From positions 40,843,631-40,907,630 of the forward strand of contig CM055099.1 of the NCBI GenBank assembly GCA_029204225.1: DNA of 64,000 nt, written 5' to 3'. Source of the DNA: Diphasiastrum complanatum (lineage: Eukaryota; Streptophyta; Lycopodiopsida; Lycopodiales; Lycopodiaceae). Shown here piece after piece: positions 12,107-23,800 of the stretch (position 1 is the first letter of the stretch; every line of letters begins with the position of its first letter). The notes beneath the pieces were generated by a model, which saw only the letters and a list, made by a program, of their open reading frames with translations, did no database searches and was not told where the DNA came from. A program made the position numbers and the translations under genes.

Positions 12107-12275
12107 CTTTCGAGTTCGTGAACCGTTCGTCTTCATCTGTTCGACTTTCGAGTTTGCGAACCGTTCGTCTTCGTTCCTTCGACCTTCGAGTTCGTGTCCC
12201 TTTAACTTTCGAGTTCGCGAAACTTTTCGTGCTTCGTGTCTCCTGACTTTCGTGTTCACGAACATCTTCGTCAGG
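12107..12275. repeat. Degenerate TTCG-rich tandem repeat
   Basis: A motif close to CTTTCGAGTTCGYGAAC, often followed by CGTTCGTCTTCG, recurs about five times with irregular spacing of about 25-45 bp. It is much richer in CpG than its surroundings. It lies just upstream of a copia RT fragment and might be part of an LTR or leader. Confidence 0.75.
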
Positions 12276-12368
12276 TTGAGGGCTGAAAGCTAGCAAGGCT
12301 TTGTAGTTAGAAACATTTTGTTTCTTCAAAGTATTCGTCTCTGATCAAGAACCAGACTTGGTCATTAG

Positions 12369-13222
12369 CCGAAGCTCCTATTGACTGCAATATCATTGAT
12401 TGCAAATGGATCTTTAAGATCAAATACAATGCCAATGGAGCAATTGACCGAAGGAAGGCAAGACTGGTAGCATGAGGATTCACCTAGATCTTGAATGTCG
12501 ACTGCAGTGAGACTTTTAGTCCAGTCGTCAAACATTCGTCGATCCGAATGCTCCTTTCTTATGCTGCAGCTGCTGACCTCGAAGTGCATCAACTCGATGT
12601 ACAAACAGCCTATCTGAATGGAGTGATACAAGAAGATATCTACGTGATCCAGCCCGAAGGATACGTTCTGGAAGGTATGAAAAATCATGTCTGTAAACTC
12701 CACAAAGCACTGTACGGCTTGAAACAGTCTGCCAGAGCTTGGTTTCAGAGGATCAATACATTCCTCATTGAACAAGGATTCAAACCAAGCACTGCTGATC
12801 GCAACGTCTATTCCAAGTCAGTACAACAATCCTTCATTATCATCACCTTGTACGTGGATGATACGTTGCACTTCAGCAACGATACCAATATGGTCAAGGA
12901 TTCAAAGCAGATGCTGTTTTCAGCGTTAGACATGACTGATCTGGACGAAGCTCACTTCTGTCTGGGAACTCAAATCCACAGAGACAGAGCAAATCGACCG
13001 ATTTACATCACTCAACAAAGGTATCTTCACAATGTTCTTAATAGATATAATTTGATGAATTGTAAATTAGCTCACTCACCAATGGATTCAGGCTTGCATC
13101 TGTCAAAGGACCAATGTCCCCAGACCAAGCAGGAAGTGGAGCAAATGAGAGAATGCCCTTATCAATCGATACTAGGATCTCTCATGTACGCAATGGTTTG
13201 TACAAGACCTGATGGCACGACC
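12369..13222 (+). pseudogene. Ty1/copia reverse transcriptase fragment
   Basis: This is the RT domain of a copia polyprotein. It starts at the WIFKIKYNANG region, then two in-frame stops, then a 244-codon open stretch. Motifs include DVQTAYLNG (catalytic Asp), [17 protein letters not shown] and the active-site YVDD within TLYVDDTLHFS. The usual end LGSLMYAMVCTRPD is followed by a stop. RNase H and both LTRs are absent, and the integrase is missing upstream. Confidence 0.92.
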
Positions 13223-13780
13223 TAGAGATGGCGTTTATGTGCACATGCATTCTTTTCTCATTACATTAAATACATGCAGTCATGGAACACATATTCTCGT
13301 CACAAGTCCATCAAAAACCTAGCTAGGGTCTTTGAATTGTAAGTTTCTCTAAGTAATGCCAAGTACAAAATCTTTTTTTGGCAATTTTTTTATAGTTTTT
13401 TAAAAAAATCTTTTTGTCTTTCCATTTTCTACATTGATTTTTTTTTTCTTACGTTCAATTTTTTTTGACGACTTCATGTAAACAGCCAAATGACGAGCTG
13501 CCACATAACATTCCGACATTATGTGCTTGTGCTATGTGATGGGTGGTCGCATGCACAATCAAAATTTGCATGTTCTTTTGTCAACCTCTTATTTTTTTAT
13601 TCACTACAAGATTGTGACAAAGGACTTATCAAAAGTTGGGATTTTAAATTTGCATGAACATTATGTTATGAGGGGCTCAAGAATACAAAGAAAAAGCACT
13701 TGTTACCCTTAACAGGAAGGAAATGAAAAATGAGCGAGCACTTTCCTTCCATTTTCATTGTATCTGTTTCCGGAGGACGC
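13223..13780. other. Upstream flank of the helicase gene
   Basis: This AT-rich region lies between the RT relic and the helicase start. It has T-runs at 13373-13470. At 13602 it reads CACTACAAGA, which resembles the terminus of CACTA transposons, but no partner terminus was found. Promoter elements for the helicase gene should be here, but none could be named with confidence. Confidence 0.4.
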
Positions 13781-13870
13781 ATCAGCATTCAGTTCGTGAC
13801 GATGCTCGCAGCAGGAGGAAGTGGCAACCAGAGAGATAGCGAGCGTCGTAATTAAGAGAGATAGAGAGAG

Positions 13871-14825
13871 ATGGCTGTGGAAAAAGCTTCTCTGGCTGCC
13901 TCCCATCAGACTCGCCTGCAGAAGATCGTGCTGGGATGGGACTACCTGCGCTTGCTCGCTCAATCTAAGGTGATTTCGTTGTTTTTTTCCCTCTCACCAC
14001 GACTGTTTTTGGTGTTCAGGACTTCTGAATATTCGAGATAGATATTCAACACTTCCGCTTCCACCTTTTTTCCATTTATCTCTACTGTTTTTTTGTGATT
14101 TCTCAGCTTTTTTTGATTGTTTGATAGTCAATTAGTATTGTAGAGGTGTAGGGCTTCTGAGAATATGAGATATATATTCAACACTACTGGTTTTTGTTGG
14201 TATTGTAGAGGTTTAGGGCTTCTGAGCATTCGAGATGGATATGGACGACTGCATTTTTCCGTTGAATGCATAGCGACCAGGGTAGAGATTTCATTAGAAG
14301 AAGTGCGTAGATCGTTGCATATTTGAATAGAAAGTGCGTAACATTACTCTCATTTGATAATTGCAGACCTAACGAAAAAGTAACGTAGCATTAGTCTCAT
14401 TTGATCGTTGCAGACCAGGGAAAAGAAGCGGAAGAAGGGAGAGGAGGTTGAATTCGGTCCGGTAGCTCTAAGAAATGTTCCTGAAACTTTCAGTAGTGTC
14501 AAGGATTATACGGCAGTGTTCGAGCCTCTTTTATTAGAAGAATGCTGTGCGCAGATTACCAGAGGAGAAGAAGAAGGGGGTATGATAATTACGTCTCGCA
14601 TTCACACACAGTAGCTTAAATTATGATATTGGTTTGATGCTTAAAGGATACATAAGTAAGAGATTGACTGCATGTTTTGCGCTGCTTACAGGAGGCTTGG
14701 AGTGCCACATGGCCGCTCTTACACATTGGGAAAAGGCAAATGAGTTCTATTCGATAAAGCTAGCCATCAGAACAGAAATTGCAGATCAGTTCACTGATAA
14801 CGACCTTTTGTTGCTTAGCAAGGAG
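13871..14825 (+). CDS. MAA3: MAA3 exons 1-3 (N-terminal domain)
   Basis: The ATG at 13871 opens [20 protein letters not shown] and continues [13 protein letters not shown], like the conserved start of MAA3 proteins (ILGWDY). Exon 1 ends AAG before GTGATT. Exon 2 starts after TTGCAG and holds a basic REKKRKKG stretch and [14 protein letters not shown]. Exon 3 holds [26 protein letters not shown] and stops before GTCAGA. Phases 0, 1 and 0 match. These residues (1-133) form the family's N-terminal domain, before the helicase core. The 5' UTR before the ATG is GA-rich. Confidence 0.88.
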
Positions 14826-17800
14826 GTCAGATATTTTCTCTGAAGCTATTTTATGTAATGTAGCTAGCCCTCGTGTTTGGTATGGTTTCAGGATCTCATT
14901 CTTTGTTTTGTAGCTTATGATGAATTTGGCCTAGAATAAGTGCATTGAAATCAGTTCTCACTTTCTGACTCTATAATCTATGCTAAGAATCAACATTTGA
15001 GAACCATATCAAGAGCATTTTTGTCTAGAAGAAAATTTCTATCTATGATGTTTTTCAAAGATGTTGCTGTCACAAAACTTGTGATGTGAAAGTACTTGAG
15101 GTAGACCTGTAACCATATTAAATATCCTCAAAACTTGTAGACTATTAGAATTCAAATGTCCAAACCTCTCATGCCATAACTTACTCGTCCCTTCGATATC
15201 AACAACTCCAGCTTGATGACCTATCACCTGAGCCTAAAGTTTATACAATCTTCCTGCAAGAGTCCCTTGAGCTGCCACTTTATTGTACTTATTGATAGGC
15301 TATCGTTCTTCATCGAACTGTACAACCATATGTTGCTTTGCTATTGATGAAATTGAGAGGAAGTTCTTTTTTATGCCAAATAGTTACGAATAGAGCCACA
15401 CCTGATCTAGAGCTAAGCTATGAAAGCATCACATAAGCAAGACTTAAGCTATGAAAGCAACACATAAGCAAGACTTAACCCTAGAAAGCAGTAAAGAGAG
15501 AGATTAAAGAGACTAAAGAGAGAGATCAATATCATCAGCTGAATAACAAATGACACAGTTTCCCTACTTATAGCCAAGAGGAAGCCCTAAAAGGAAGCTT
15601 CCGGTGGCTAGGGCCCAACTGGGAGGGAAAATAGTGCGCCCTCCAAGAAGGCCCCCACTCTCTAGTAATATGTCCAAATGGCCTAACAATGAGTAATAAG
15701 GCCAAAGGCCAACCATATAGTCTAAGTGTCACTAATGAATAAAAAAGGGCCCAAGGCTGGCTTATGCATAAAGTAAAGTAAATGTAAATGGACGCGACGA
15801 ATGTAATGAGCTGAGTCCATAACTCTCCTTGGCACAAAAAATAGACCCAACTGCCAAAAAGAAACTGGATCAAATAGCAGCAAGCCCTGGTGCATCAACA
15901 GCTAGAACAACATTTGATGTAGAGGAATCAACAAGTGCAGCAAGAGCACGAGCCTGATCCGCAAGTGATGGTGTATGATAAAAGACATCAATAGGCTCCC
16001 ATGTGGCCTCCTCAATAGGACGACCATCCCACTGGACCAAAAACTGAATCTGCCGGCGGCGTCGACTATGGTATAGACGAACCTGTAATATAGTAGCAGG
16101 TAAAAATGGAAATAACTCTGGAGCAGTAGGAAACTCAGCATCACAGGGAGCGTCATCCTCAATAGCAGCATGTAATAAACTGACATGGAATACATCACAG
16201 GCGCGTGTGGAAGAAGGAAGCTGTAAGCAATATGTAACTGGACTAAGAACCTCCAAAATGCGATAAGGCCCATAATAACGTGGTGCAAGCTTCTCAGTAG
16301 AAGCATGGCCCTGGACAAAAGGATGACGTGCAAACCGTAGGCGTAGATAAACCATATCTCTGTCAAATTCCAAGGCCTAGCTATGGAGTATCATAACAGC
16401 ATAGTAAGCACACTATGAAAGCTTCAGAAAACCAGCTATGGAGTAGAACACAAAAGCAAGAGAGAGAGGACTTCAAAGCTCACACAACATGAATGAATAT
16501 TCAAAGTGTAGTAGGGCGTGGAAACCCCTCCAAAGTTTGGGCTACATATAGCATGTTATGTATAGAGGTGGTGTCTTGCTAATTCTAGCTCTAGAACCCA
16601 CATGGGTCCTTAACCTACTTGATTTACTTGCCTAATTAGCACAAGTGGGGTGTACTATGTACATAAATGTTTTACCCCCATGTCTTATGCACAACTTACA
16701 AGTTACAAGTATACAAGCCTTAAGGGGCAAAATAGGCATTTATTTCAACACCCCCCCTCAATGGCTATTTTGTTCATACCAACACCTAGCATGCTACGTA
16801 ACTTTTCAAATTTTTCTCTACTAAGTGCCTTAGTAAAGATATCTGCTGCTTGTTCGTTGGTATCACAGTACTCGAGCTGAATTTCTCCGGTTTGTATCTT
16901 CTCTCGTAAGAAGTGTTGATCCACCTCAATATGCTTCGTACGAGCATGGTACACAGGATTTTTAGCAAGCTGGATGCAACTCTGGCTGTCACACTGAAGA
17001 ATAGTAGGACCATCCTGTGGAATCTGCACCTCCCCAAGAAGTCTCCTGAGCCATATTGCCTCGCAGGTAGCTTTTGCCGCTGCCCTGTACTCAGCCTCTG
17101 TCGATGATAAGGTAACTGTGGGCTGTTTCTTGCTACACCAAGAAATGGCCCCTGAACCAAGGTTAAAAGTGTAACCTGTGGTCGACTTTCGATCATCCCT
17201 ATCACCTGCCCAATCCGAATCAGTAAAGCCTCCAAGCTGAAGCTTTCCGTCATTTGTGTACTCAATCCCATAGCAGGTTGTCCCTTTGACATACCTCAAA
17301 ACTTGCTTTTCCAATGTGCTTCAGTTGGAGAACTCATGAACTGGCTTGCTACACCAACCGCATAGGAAATGTCTGGTCTCGTAGTGGTAAGATAAATCAG
17401 GCTACCCACAAGCTGCCTATAAAGAGTCTCGTCCACAAAAGGAGTGCCATCATCTCTGGATGGCTTACTGCTGGTATCAATGGGCGTGGAAACGGGTTTG
17501 CAATCCTGCATGTTGAACTTGTTCAAAACTTCACATGCATAGTTGGCTTGGGAAATAAACACACAGTTTTCCTTTTTCCAAACCTCCAAACCAAGACAAT
17601 AGTGGATTAAGCCCAAATCCTTCATCTCGAACTCATTTGATAAATGAGCCTTCACCTTTTCAATAAGCTGCCCATTGTTACTCGTGATGACCAAGTCATC
17701 CACATAGAGAACTATCAAAACAATGTTCCCATCTTCCTCCTTCACGAACAGGTTGCAATCCGACTGACTCTTTATGAATTGCTCCTTGGCAAAATAGTCG

Positions 17801-20800
17801 TCAATACGACTATACCAGGCCCTGGGTGCCTGCTTCAAACCATATAAGGCCTTCTTAAGCCTGCATACCATACTTTCCTTGCCCTTAGCCTCAAAACCTT
17901 GTGGCTGTTCCATGTAGACTTCTTCAGCCAACTGTCCATTAAGAAAAGCACTCTTCACGTCCATTTGATGGACCTCCCTCCTCCCAACCAAAAAATGCAG
18001 CCAATGCTAAAACCAACCTGATAGACGTCATCTTAGCTACCGGTGCAAACGTCTCATCATAGTCCAAGCCCTCCTTCTGTGCATAGCCTTTAGCTACTAG
18101 CCTTGCCTTATGCTTTTCGATGCTCCCATCAGATTTGTATTTGGTCCTGTAGACCCACTTACAGCCAATAGGACGCTTCCCTTTTGGTAACTTCACCAAA
18201 TCCCTTGTATCATTCTTGAGAATGGAGTCGTACTCCTCTTGCATAGCATGTTGCCATACCTTCTCATCTGCTGCCTCAACGAATGTATGTGGATCTTGTG
18301 AATCCAAAATAGTAGTCATAAGTGCATAGTTTGTCTCCTGGTGTTCATGCTGCTGGGCTTGCCTTTGAGACCTCCTAGCCCCTGGATTGCTGCTCTCTCC
18401 CTCATCCAATATCAAACCATCCTGCACAGTTTGCCAATACCACTTGGGAAACTTCTTCCTTCCTCGGATTTTTCCTCTTGATCACTCATATGATCATCCT
18501 GAGGCTCCCCAATATATGGATGTGGGTCATCAAGTATTGGCACAAATTCACTTGTACCGTCCTCCATCTCAAGTTCCTCTATAGGAGACGTTTGATCTTC
18601 TTCAAAGATCACATCTCGACTTATGATCCTTTTCTTGCTAGTAAGATCGTAAAGTCTGTAAGCTTTGCTTTCTTCACTGTATCCCAAGAAAATACTCTTT
18701 GCTGATTTTGCATCCAGCTTCTTCCTGTTATCCTTGGGAATATGGGCATAGGCCGTACAACCAAACACTCGTAAAGCGCCTACCTTGGGCTTAATGCCGC
18801 TAAATGCCTCTTTCGGAGTCTTGCCTTCCACAGCTTTTGTTGGACTTCTATTCAACAGAGACACTGCTGTGTGCATTGCCTCGCCCCAAAAAGAGTTGGG
18901 CAACCCCTTTCTTTGAGCATGCACCTTGCACACTCCACAATAGTTCGGTTCTTTCTCTCTGCTACACCGTTTTGCTGAGGGGTATGAGGAGCTGTAAACT
19001 GCCTTTTGATCCCATTGGCCTTGCAGAATTCGACAAATTCTGTCTTAATGAACTCTCCACCACCGTCTGACCTGAGCATCTTTATCTTCTTTCCTGAATG
19101 TTGTTCTACCAAATCTTTGAAATGCAGGAAGTACTTGAATGCTTCAGATTTTAACTTCAAGAAATAGATCCAAATCTTGCGTGAGAAGTCATCAATAAAG
19201 GTCATAAAGTAATATGCCCCCCCCGCAGATTTTGTTTGGGTTGGCCCCCACAAATTTGAATGTATCAAGTCAAGTATGCCTGCTGCCCTGGTGGTGCTTT
19301 CCTTGGGAAACTTATGTCTTTGCTGTTTTCCCATAGCGCAAGCCTCACAAACTAAAGAGCTTGGCTTAACAACTGGAAGCCCCTCCACCATATGATGCTG
19401 GTTCAACACCTGCATGCTTTGGTAGCCAAGATGTCCATACCTCTCATGCCACAACCTATCCACATCCCTTCCTTTTGCTGTATAAGCATGCTGACTAGGG
19501 ATAGAAGTGTATAACCTGTATAGATTATCTTCCTGCAATCCTTTGGCCACAACCTTCATATTATCACTCAAGTCCAACACAAGACAAGAAGTAGCATCAA
19601 ATTCTACTTTCATATTTTGCTGAGTGATAGCTCCTATTGAAAGAAGATTTTTAGCAAGTCCTGGTACATATAAGACATTCTTAATGACTTTGACTTTCTT
19701 GATGGAAGCTTTACAGGTACTGTGCCCTTTCCCTTGACCTTGTGTGTTGAGTTGTCACCTAGGCACACCTCTTGTCCATCACTAATCCCCACAAAGGTAT
19801 CAAACCAATCCCTATGAGGGGTCATGTGCTTTGAAGCACCTGAGTCAATGTACCAACCACCTGTTGTAGCTTGTGAAGCCAATGCAACAGAGAATAACTC
19901 AGCTTGCCTTATGTCACTCTGCTCCTCTCTTGCAACACTCTCAACAACATTTCCTCCTTGCTTCTTTGTGCCCTTCTTTTGGTCTGCAAGCTTCTTCCTG
20001 CACTCAAAAGCAAAGTGTCCATATTTACCACAGTAATTGCAATTCCCCTTCCTTCGAGGTGTGGAAGAAGTATTCGAGGAGGGTTGTGCTTCTGACATCT
20101 GCAAGTTCTCCATTCCTTGCTCAAGTGTTTGTGGTGTTCCTTTGTTCTTGACTTTACCTTTCTTCTTATCCTTAGCTGGATTTTGCTTCTTCTTAGAAGC
20201 AAAGGCATGCTCCTGGAAATCTTCCCTCTTGGAGAGATTAACTCTCCTCATCTCCTCCTGTAACAAGAGACCATAGACTTCTTCATAGGTAGGGATCTTC
20301 TCTCTCACTGATATCATCATCACAAAGTTCTGATAAGCATATGACAAGCTATTCAGAACTATTGGCACCAAGTCTTTGTCAGCAATAGACTCTCCAAGTA
20401 CAGAAAGCTGATATCTAATATCCTGAATCTTAGTAAGATGATCAGTAACTGTCTCCCTTGTCTCCATTCTGAGAGTATACAACTTGTTCTTCAAGTAGAG
20501 AAACCTGGTTGTACTTGCTGTCTCATACAATGCACAAAGAATGTGCCATGCATCCACAGGCCCTTTGGCTGACCTAATTAGAGGAATCACATTATCCCTC
20601 ACTGACATGTTGATGATTCTGTGTGCCTTTTCCCCTCTCTTGATATAGTCCTTAAGTTCAAGTTCAGATGTTGGAACAGGTTCCTCACCTGTCACAAGCT
20701 TCCAACATTCTTTGTCTTCAAGAATGTTCTTGATCTTGAATTTCCATATGCTAAAGTTAGTGCCATCAAGTCGGCTGGCTTCACTCAGCATGCTCTTTGC

Positions 20801-23800
20801 AAGACTAGACATAGCTGGATAGAAATAAAACACAAAAGGCAAACTGGGGTTTTCACCCAACTAGGGTATGCAGCCACTTGCTCAATAACCCTCAGCTTCT
20901 GGATTTGAAACTATCCCCCTATATGGCTGTCCTAGCCCTTGTCCAAGATCCACTCAGAACTTTCACCGAAGTCCCCACTGTAGAAAGCGCCCTCCTACAG
21001 TCCTGTCTGTCCAAAAAGACTCAAATTTTTTTGTCTCAAATTAGAAACTTTTTGGCTCCTTGTACTCCCCTTGCCAACAGTACTCCAACCATGCAGATAG
21101 CACAGAGATCAGATGCCCTACAAAAAGTGCTCCCTCCTCAAAGGTAAGTTGCTCTCTAGGAATGGCAGGAATCTGATCAAAAACAGGTCCAAGCTTTCAC
21201 CACACCACAGGCAACATAACCTGCTCTGATACCATGTCAAATTCCAAGGCCTAGCTATGGAGTATTATAACAGCATAGTAAGCACACTATGAAAGCTTCA
21301 GAAAACCAGCTATGGAGTAGAACACGAAAGCAAGAGAGAGAGGACTTCAAAGCTCACACAACATGAATGAATATTCAAAGTGTAGTAGGGTGTGGAAACC
21401 CCTCCAAAGTTTGGGCTACATATAGCATGTTATGCATAGAGGTGGTGTCTTGCTAATTCTAGCTCTAGAACCCACATGGGTCCTTAACCTACTTGATTTA
21501 CTTGCCTAATTAGCACAAGTGGGGTGTACTATGTACATAAATGTTTTAACCCCATGTCTTATGCACAACTTACAAGTTACAAGTATACAAGCCTTAAGGG
21601 GCAAAATAGGCATTTATTTCAACAATCTCCAAGCTGAAACTCAACATGGCGGCAATGACGATCAATTGAGGTCTGATAACGCTGCTGTAAATGAGAACTG
21701 GCCCGGGTAATAAGCTCTTGAGCACCTGATAGAAAAGATGCAAGTGTGACAGGTGTATCCTCAAGAGGGAGGAAATGGGCCTCCCCTAAATCTATCATAT
21801 CAAATTCATTCGAGAACAACTCTTTGACATCCTTCAGCATTCGAATGTCATTACTAAAGAGTAATGTTTAAACAAACCATGCTCAAGACGATTGTTTAAG
21901 CCCATAAAAAACTTTTTGAAGTTTGCGTACTTGATGGGTTTATTAACTCTCTATAATCTTGGATCCAAACTGGAAGTCTTGGAACTTTAACATCCCACGT
22001 CTCCAACTCCACACCTGAAGCTAGTATACTTTGCTAAACATAAATGCTGATCCCAATCCTTCCCAGAAGGAGTAACAAAATGGCATAAATAATCCTCAAG
22101 GATTCTGTTAAGGACCTCAGACTGCCCATCAGAAGTAGAATGATAAGTAGAACCCATAAAAAGCTGTACATCCAATATACGCATAAGCTCTGTCCAGAAT
22201 ATAGATGTAAACTTACTATCCCGATCATAAAGGATAGTACGAGGAAATCCATGCAGGCGGAAAATCTCTAATAGGAACAAACGTGCACACTGCTCTGTTG
22301 TGATAGTACTGCGAACTGGTATAAAATGTGCCTGTTTCGAGAACCTGTCAACTACCACCATACATGAATCGTGACCACGTTGGGTACGGGGAAGTCCAAG
22401 GATAAAGGCCATAGATATATCAGTCCACTGGCGATGAGGAATAGGCCAACTCTGGAGCAAACCAGCAGACTTAGCACGGGAGTACTTGTTACGAAGATAG
22501 CAGGTACGAATAAGTACAGCAAGCTCAGATCGAAGAGAGGGCCAATAGAAATGGTCTTTGAGACGAGCATAAGACTTCTGAAAACCAAAGTGACCCCCAA
22601 TAGGAGAGGAATGAGCATCTGACCACAATTGGGAACGGATATCCAAGGAACTAGGAATACAAAGAGAATCATAACGATAAAGATGGTTGTCAACAATGGA
22701 GTAAAACCTGATGAGGACGGGACGAAACAGGTGGGGCAAAACTATAAACATCACGAAAATCAGAACATGTAAGGTATGCTGCAGGTAGATCATCAAACCA
22801 TGTAGGAATAGTAGAAACGAGTGTATTCAACAAAGCTAGAAGACGAGATAATGCATCAGCAGCAGTGTTAGCACGACCAGGACGATACAAAACGGAAAAA
22901 AGTCTCAACCCATCTTCCTCTCTTCAGTTATTCATCTAAAGACGAAGGACACAGAGCTCAAAAGCCTTCAATACAGCAAAGGATTGTGTTTGGTTATGAG
23001 AGGGATTGCAACAATCATAGTCACCAAGCTAGAGATCTACAAAGAGAGAAATGAGCTACACAAAAATCATTAAGCACTTTCTCTGGCCTTTTTGGTGTCA
23101 GTTGAAATATAGCAGTTCTACCTGTTGAGAACTCTATTAATAAGATGCCATTTCTCAACTACCAAGTAGCTAGCAATAGAGACTTTTGTTCTTCTTGTAT
23201 CAACTCCAAGGACAATATCTTTTTCAGGAGAGAGTGTTATAGGCCATATCTCAGAGACCTCTATTGGGCCTTGACAGTACCTTGTGTTTGTGCTATTAGG
23301 GTATGCTTTTATATTTGAGCCCTAATTTGCAACTGCATTGGGATTAGGCCTAGCAGCCTTACCTCATGCAACAACTATAAGTAGGCGTAATGCTTTCTTG
23401 CAGGATAACCTGCTATTTACTTCAAGTTTGTAGTGGGTGAGTTGATGATGAATGAGAGAGCAACCCACTTGTAATGCGAGGTGAAGGGCAGCAAAATCCC
23501 ACTTAGCACATAAACAAGTCCATAGTGATGGATCCTCTGAGGGCCTGGACAGCTTGATAGAGAACAAATGATTGGGCAGCAACCTCAGGTAATCTGTGGC
23601 CTTTCCATGAATCTCCTCTTCAGGAAGCTGGCAGCGATAACATTCTTATAATGCTGGCAGCAACAATTTCCCAAGTGTGGTTAGCTTTCACAGTGCGAGT
23701 AGCAACAGAACTCTTCAAGCATCAGCAGTGATGAAGCCTTCAAACGTGGGCCATTTTCATGCATTCGACAGTGATTTCATCTTCAGGAGCTGGTTTGCCA

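Larger units (their letters stand above)
16361..21624 (-). mobile_element. Complete Ty1/copia LTR retrotransposon (5264 bp)
   Basis: A structurally complete copia element on the minus strand, with 390-bp LTRs at both ends, perfect 5-bp target duplications, a tRNA-Met primer-binding site and a polypurine tract. The gene order is gag-protease-integrase-RT-RNase H, which defines copia. The LTRs differ at 5 of 390 positions as I count them, so the insertion is fairly recent. The polyprotein is interrupted by about five frame changes (near 19690, 18905, 18420, 17970 and 17305), some at homopolymer runs. The integrase has lost its first catalytic Asp. It sits inside a gypsy pol gene, which itself lies in MAA3 intron 3. 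Confidence 0.96.

Noticed and set aside
13602-13615. CACTACAAGA as the end of a CACTA transposon near the helicase promoter
   Set aside because: No matching inverted terminus or 3-bp target duplication was found nearby, so it may be coincidence.
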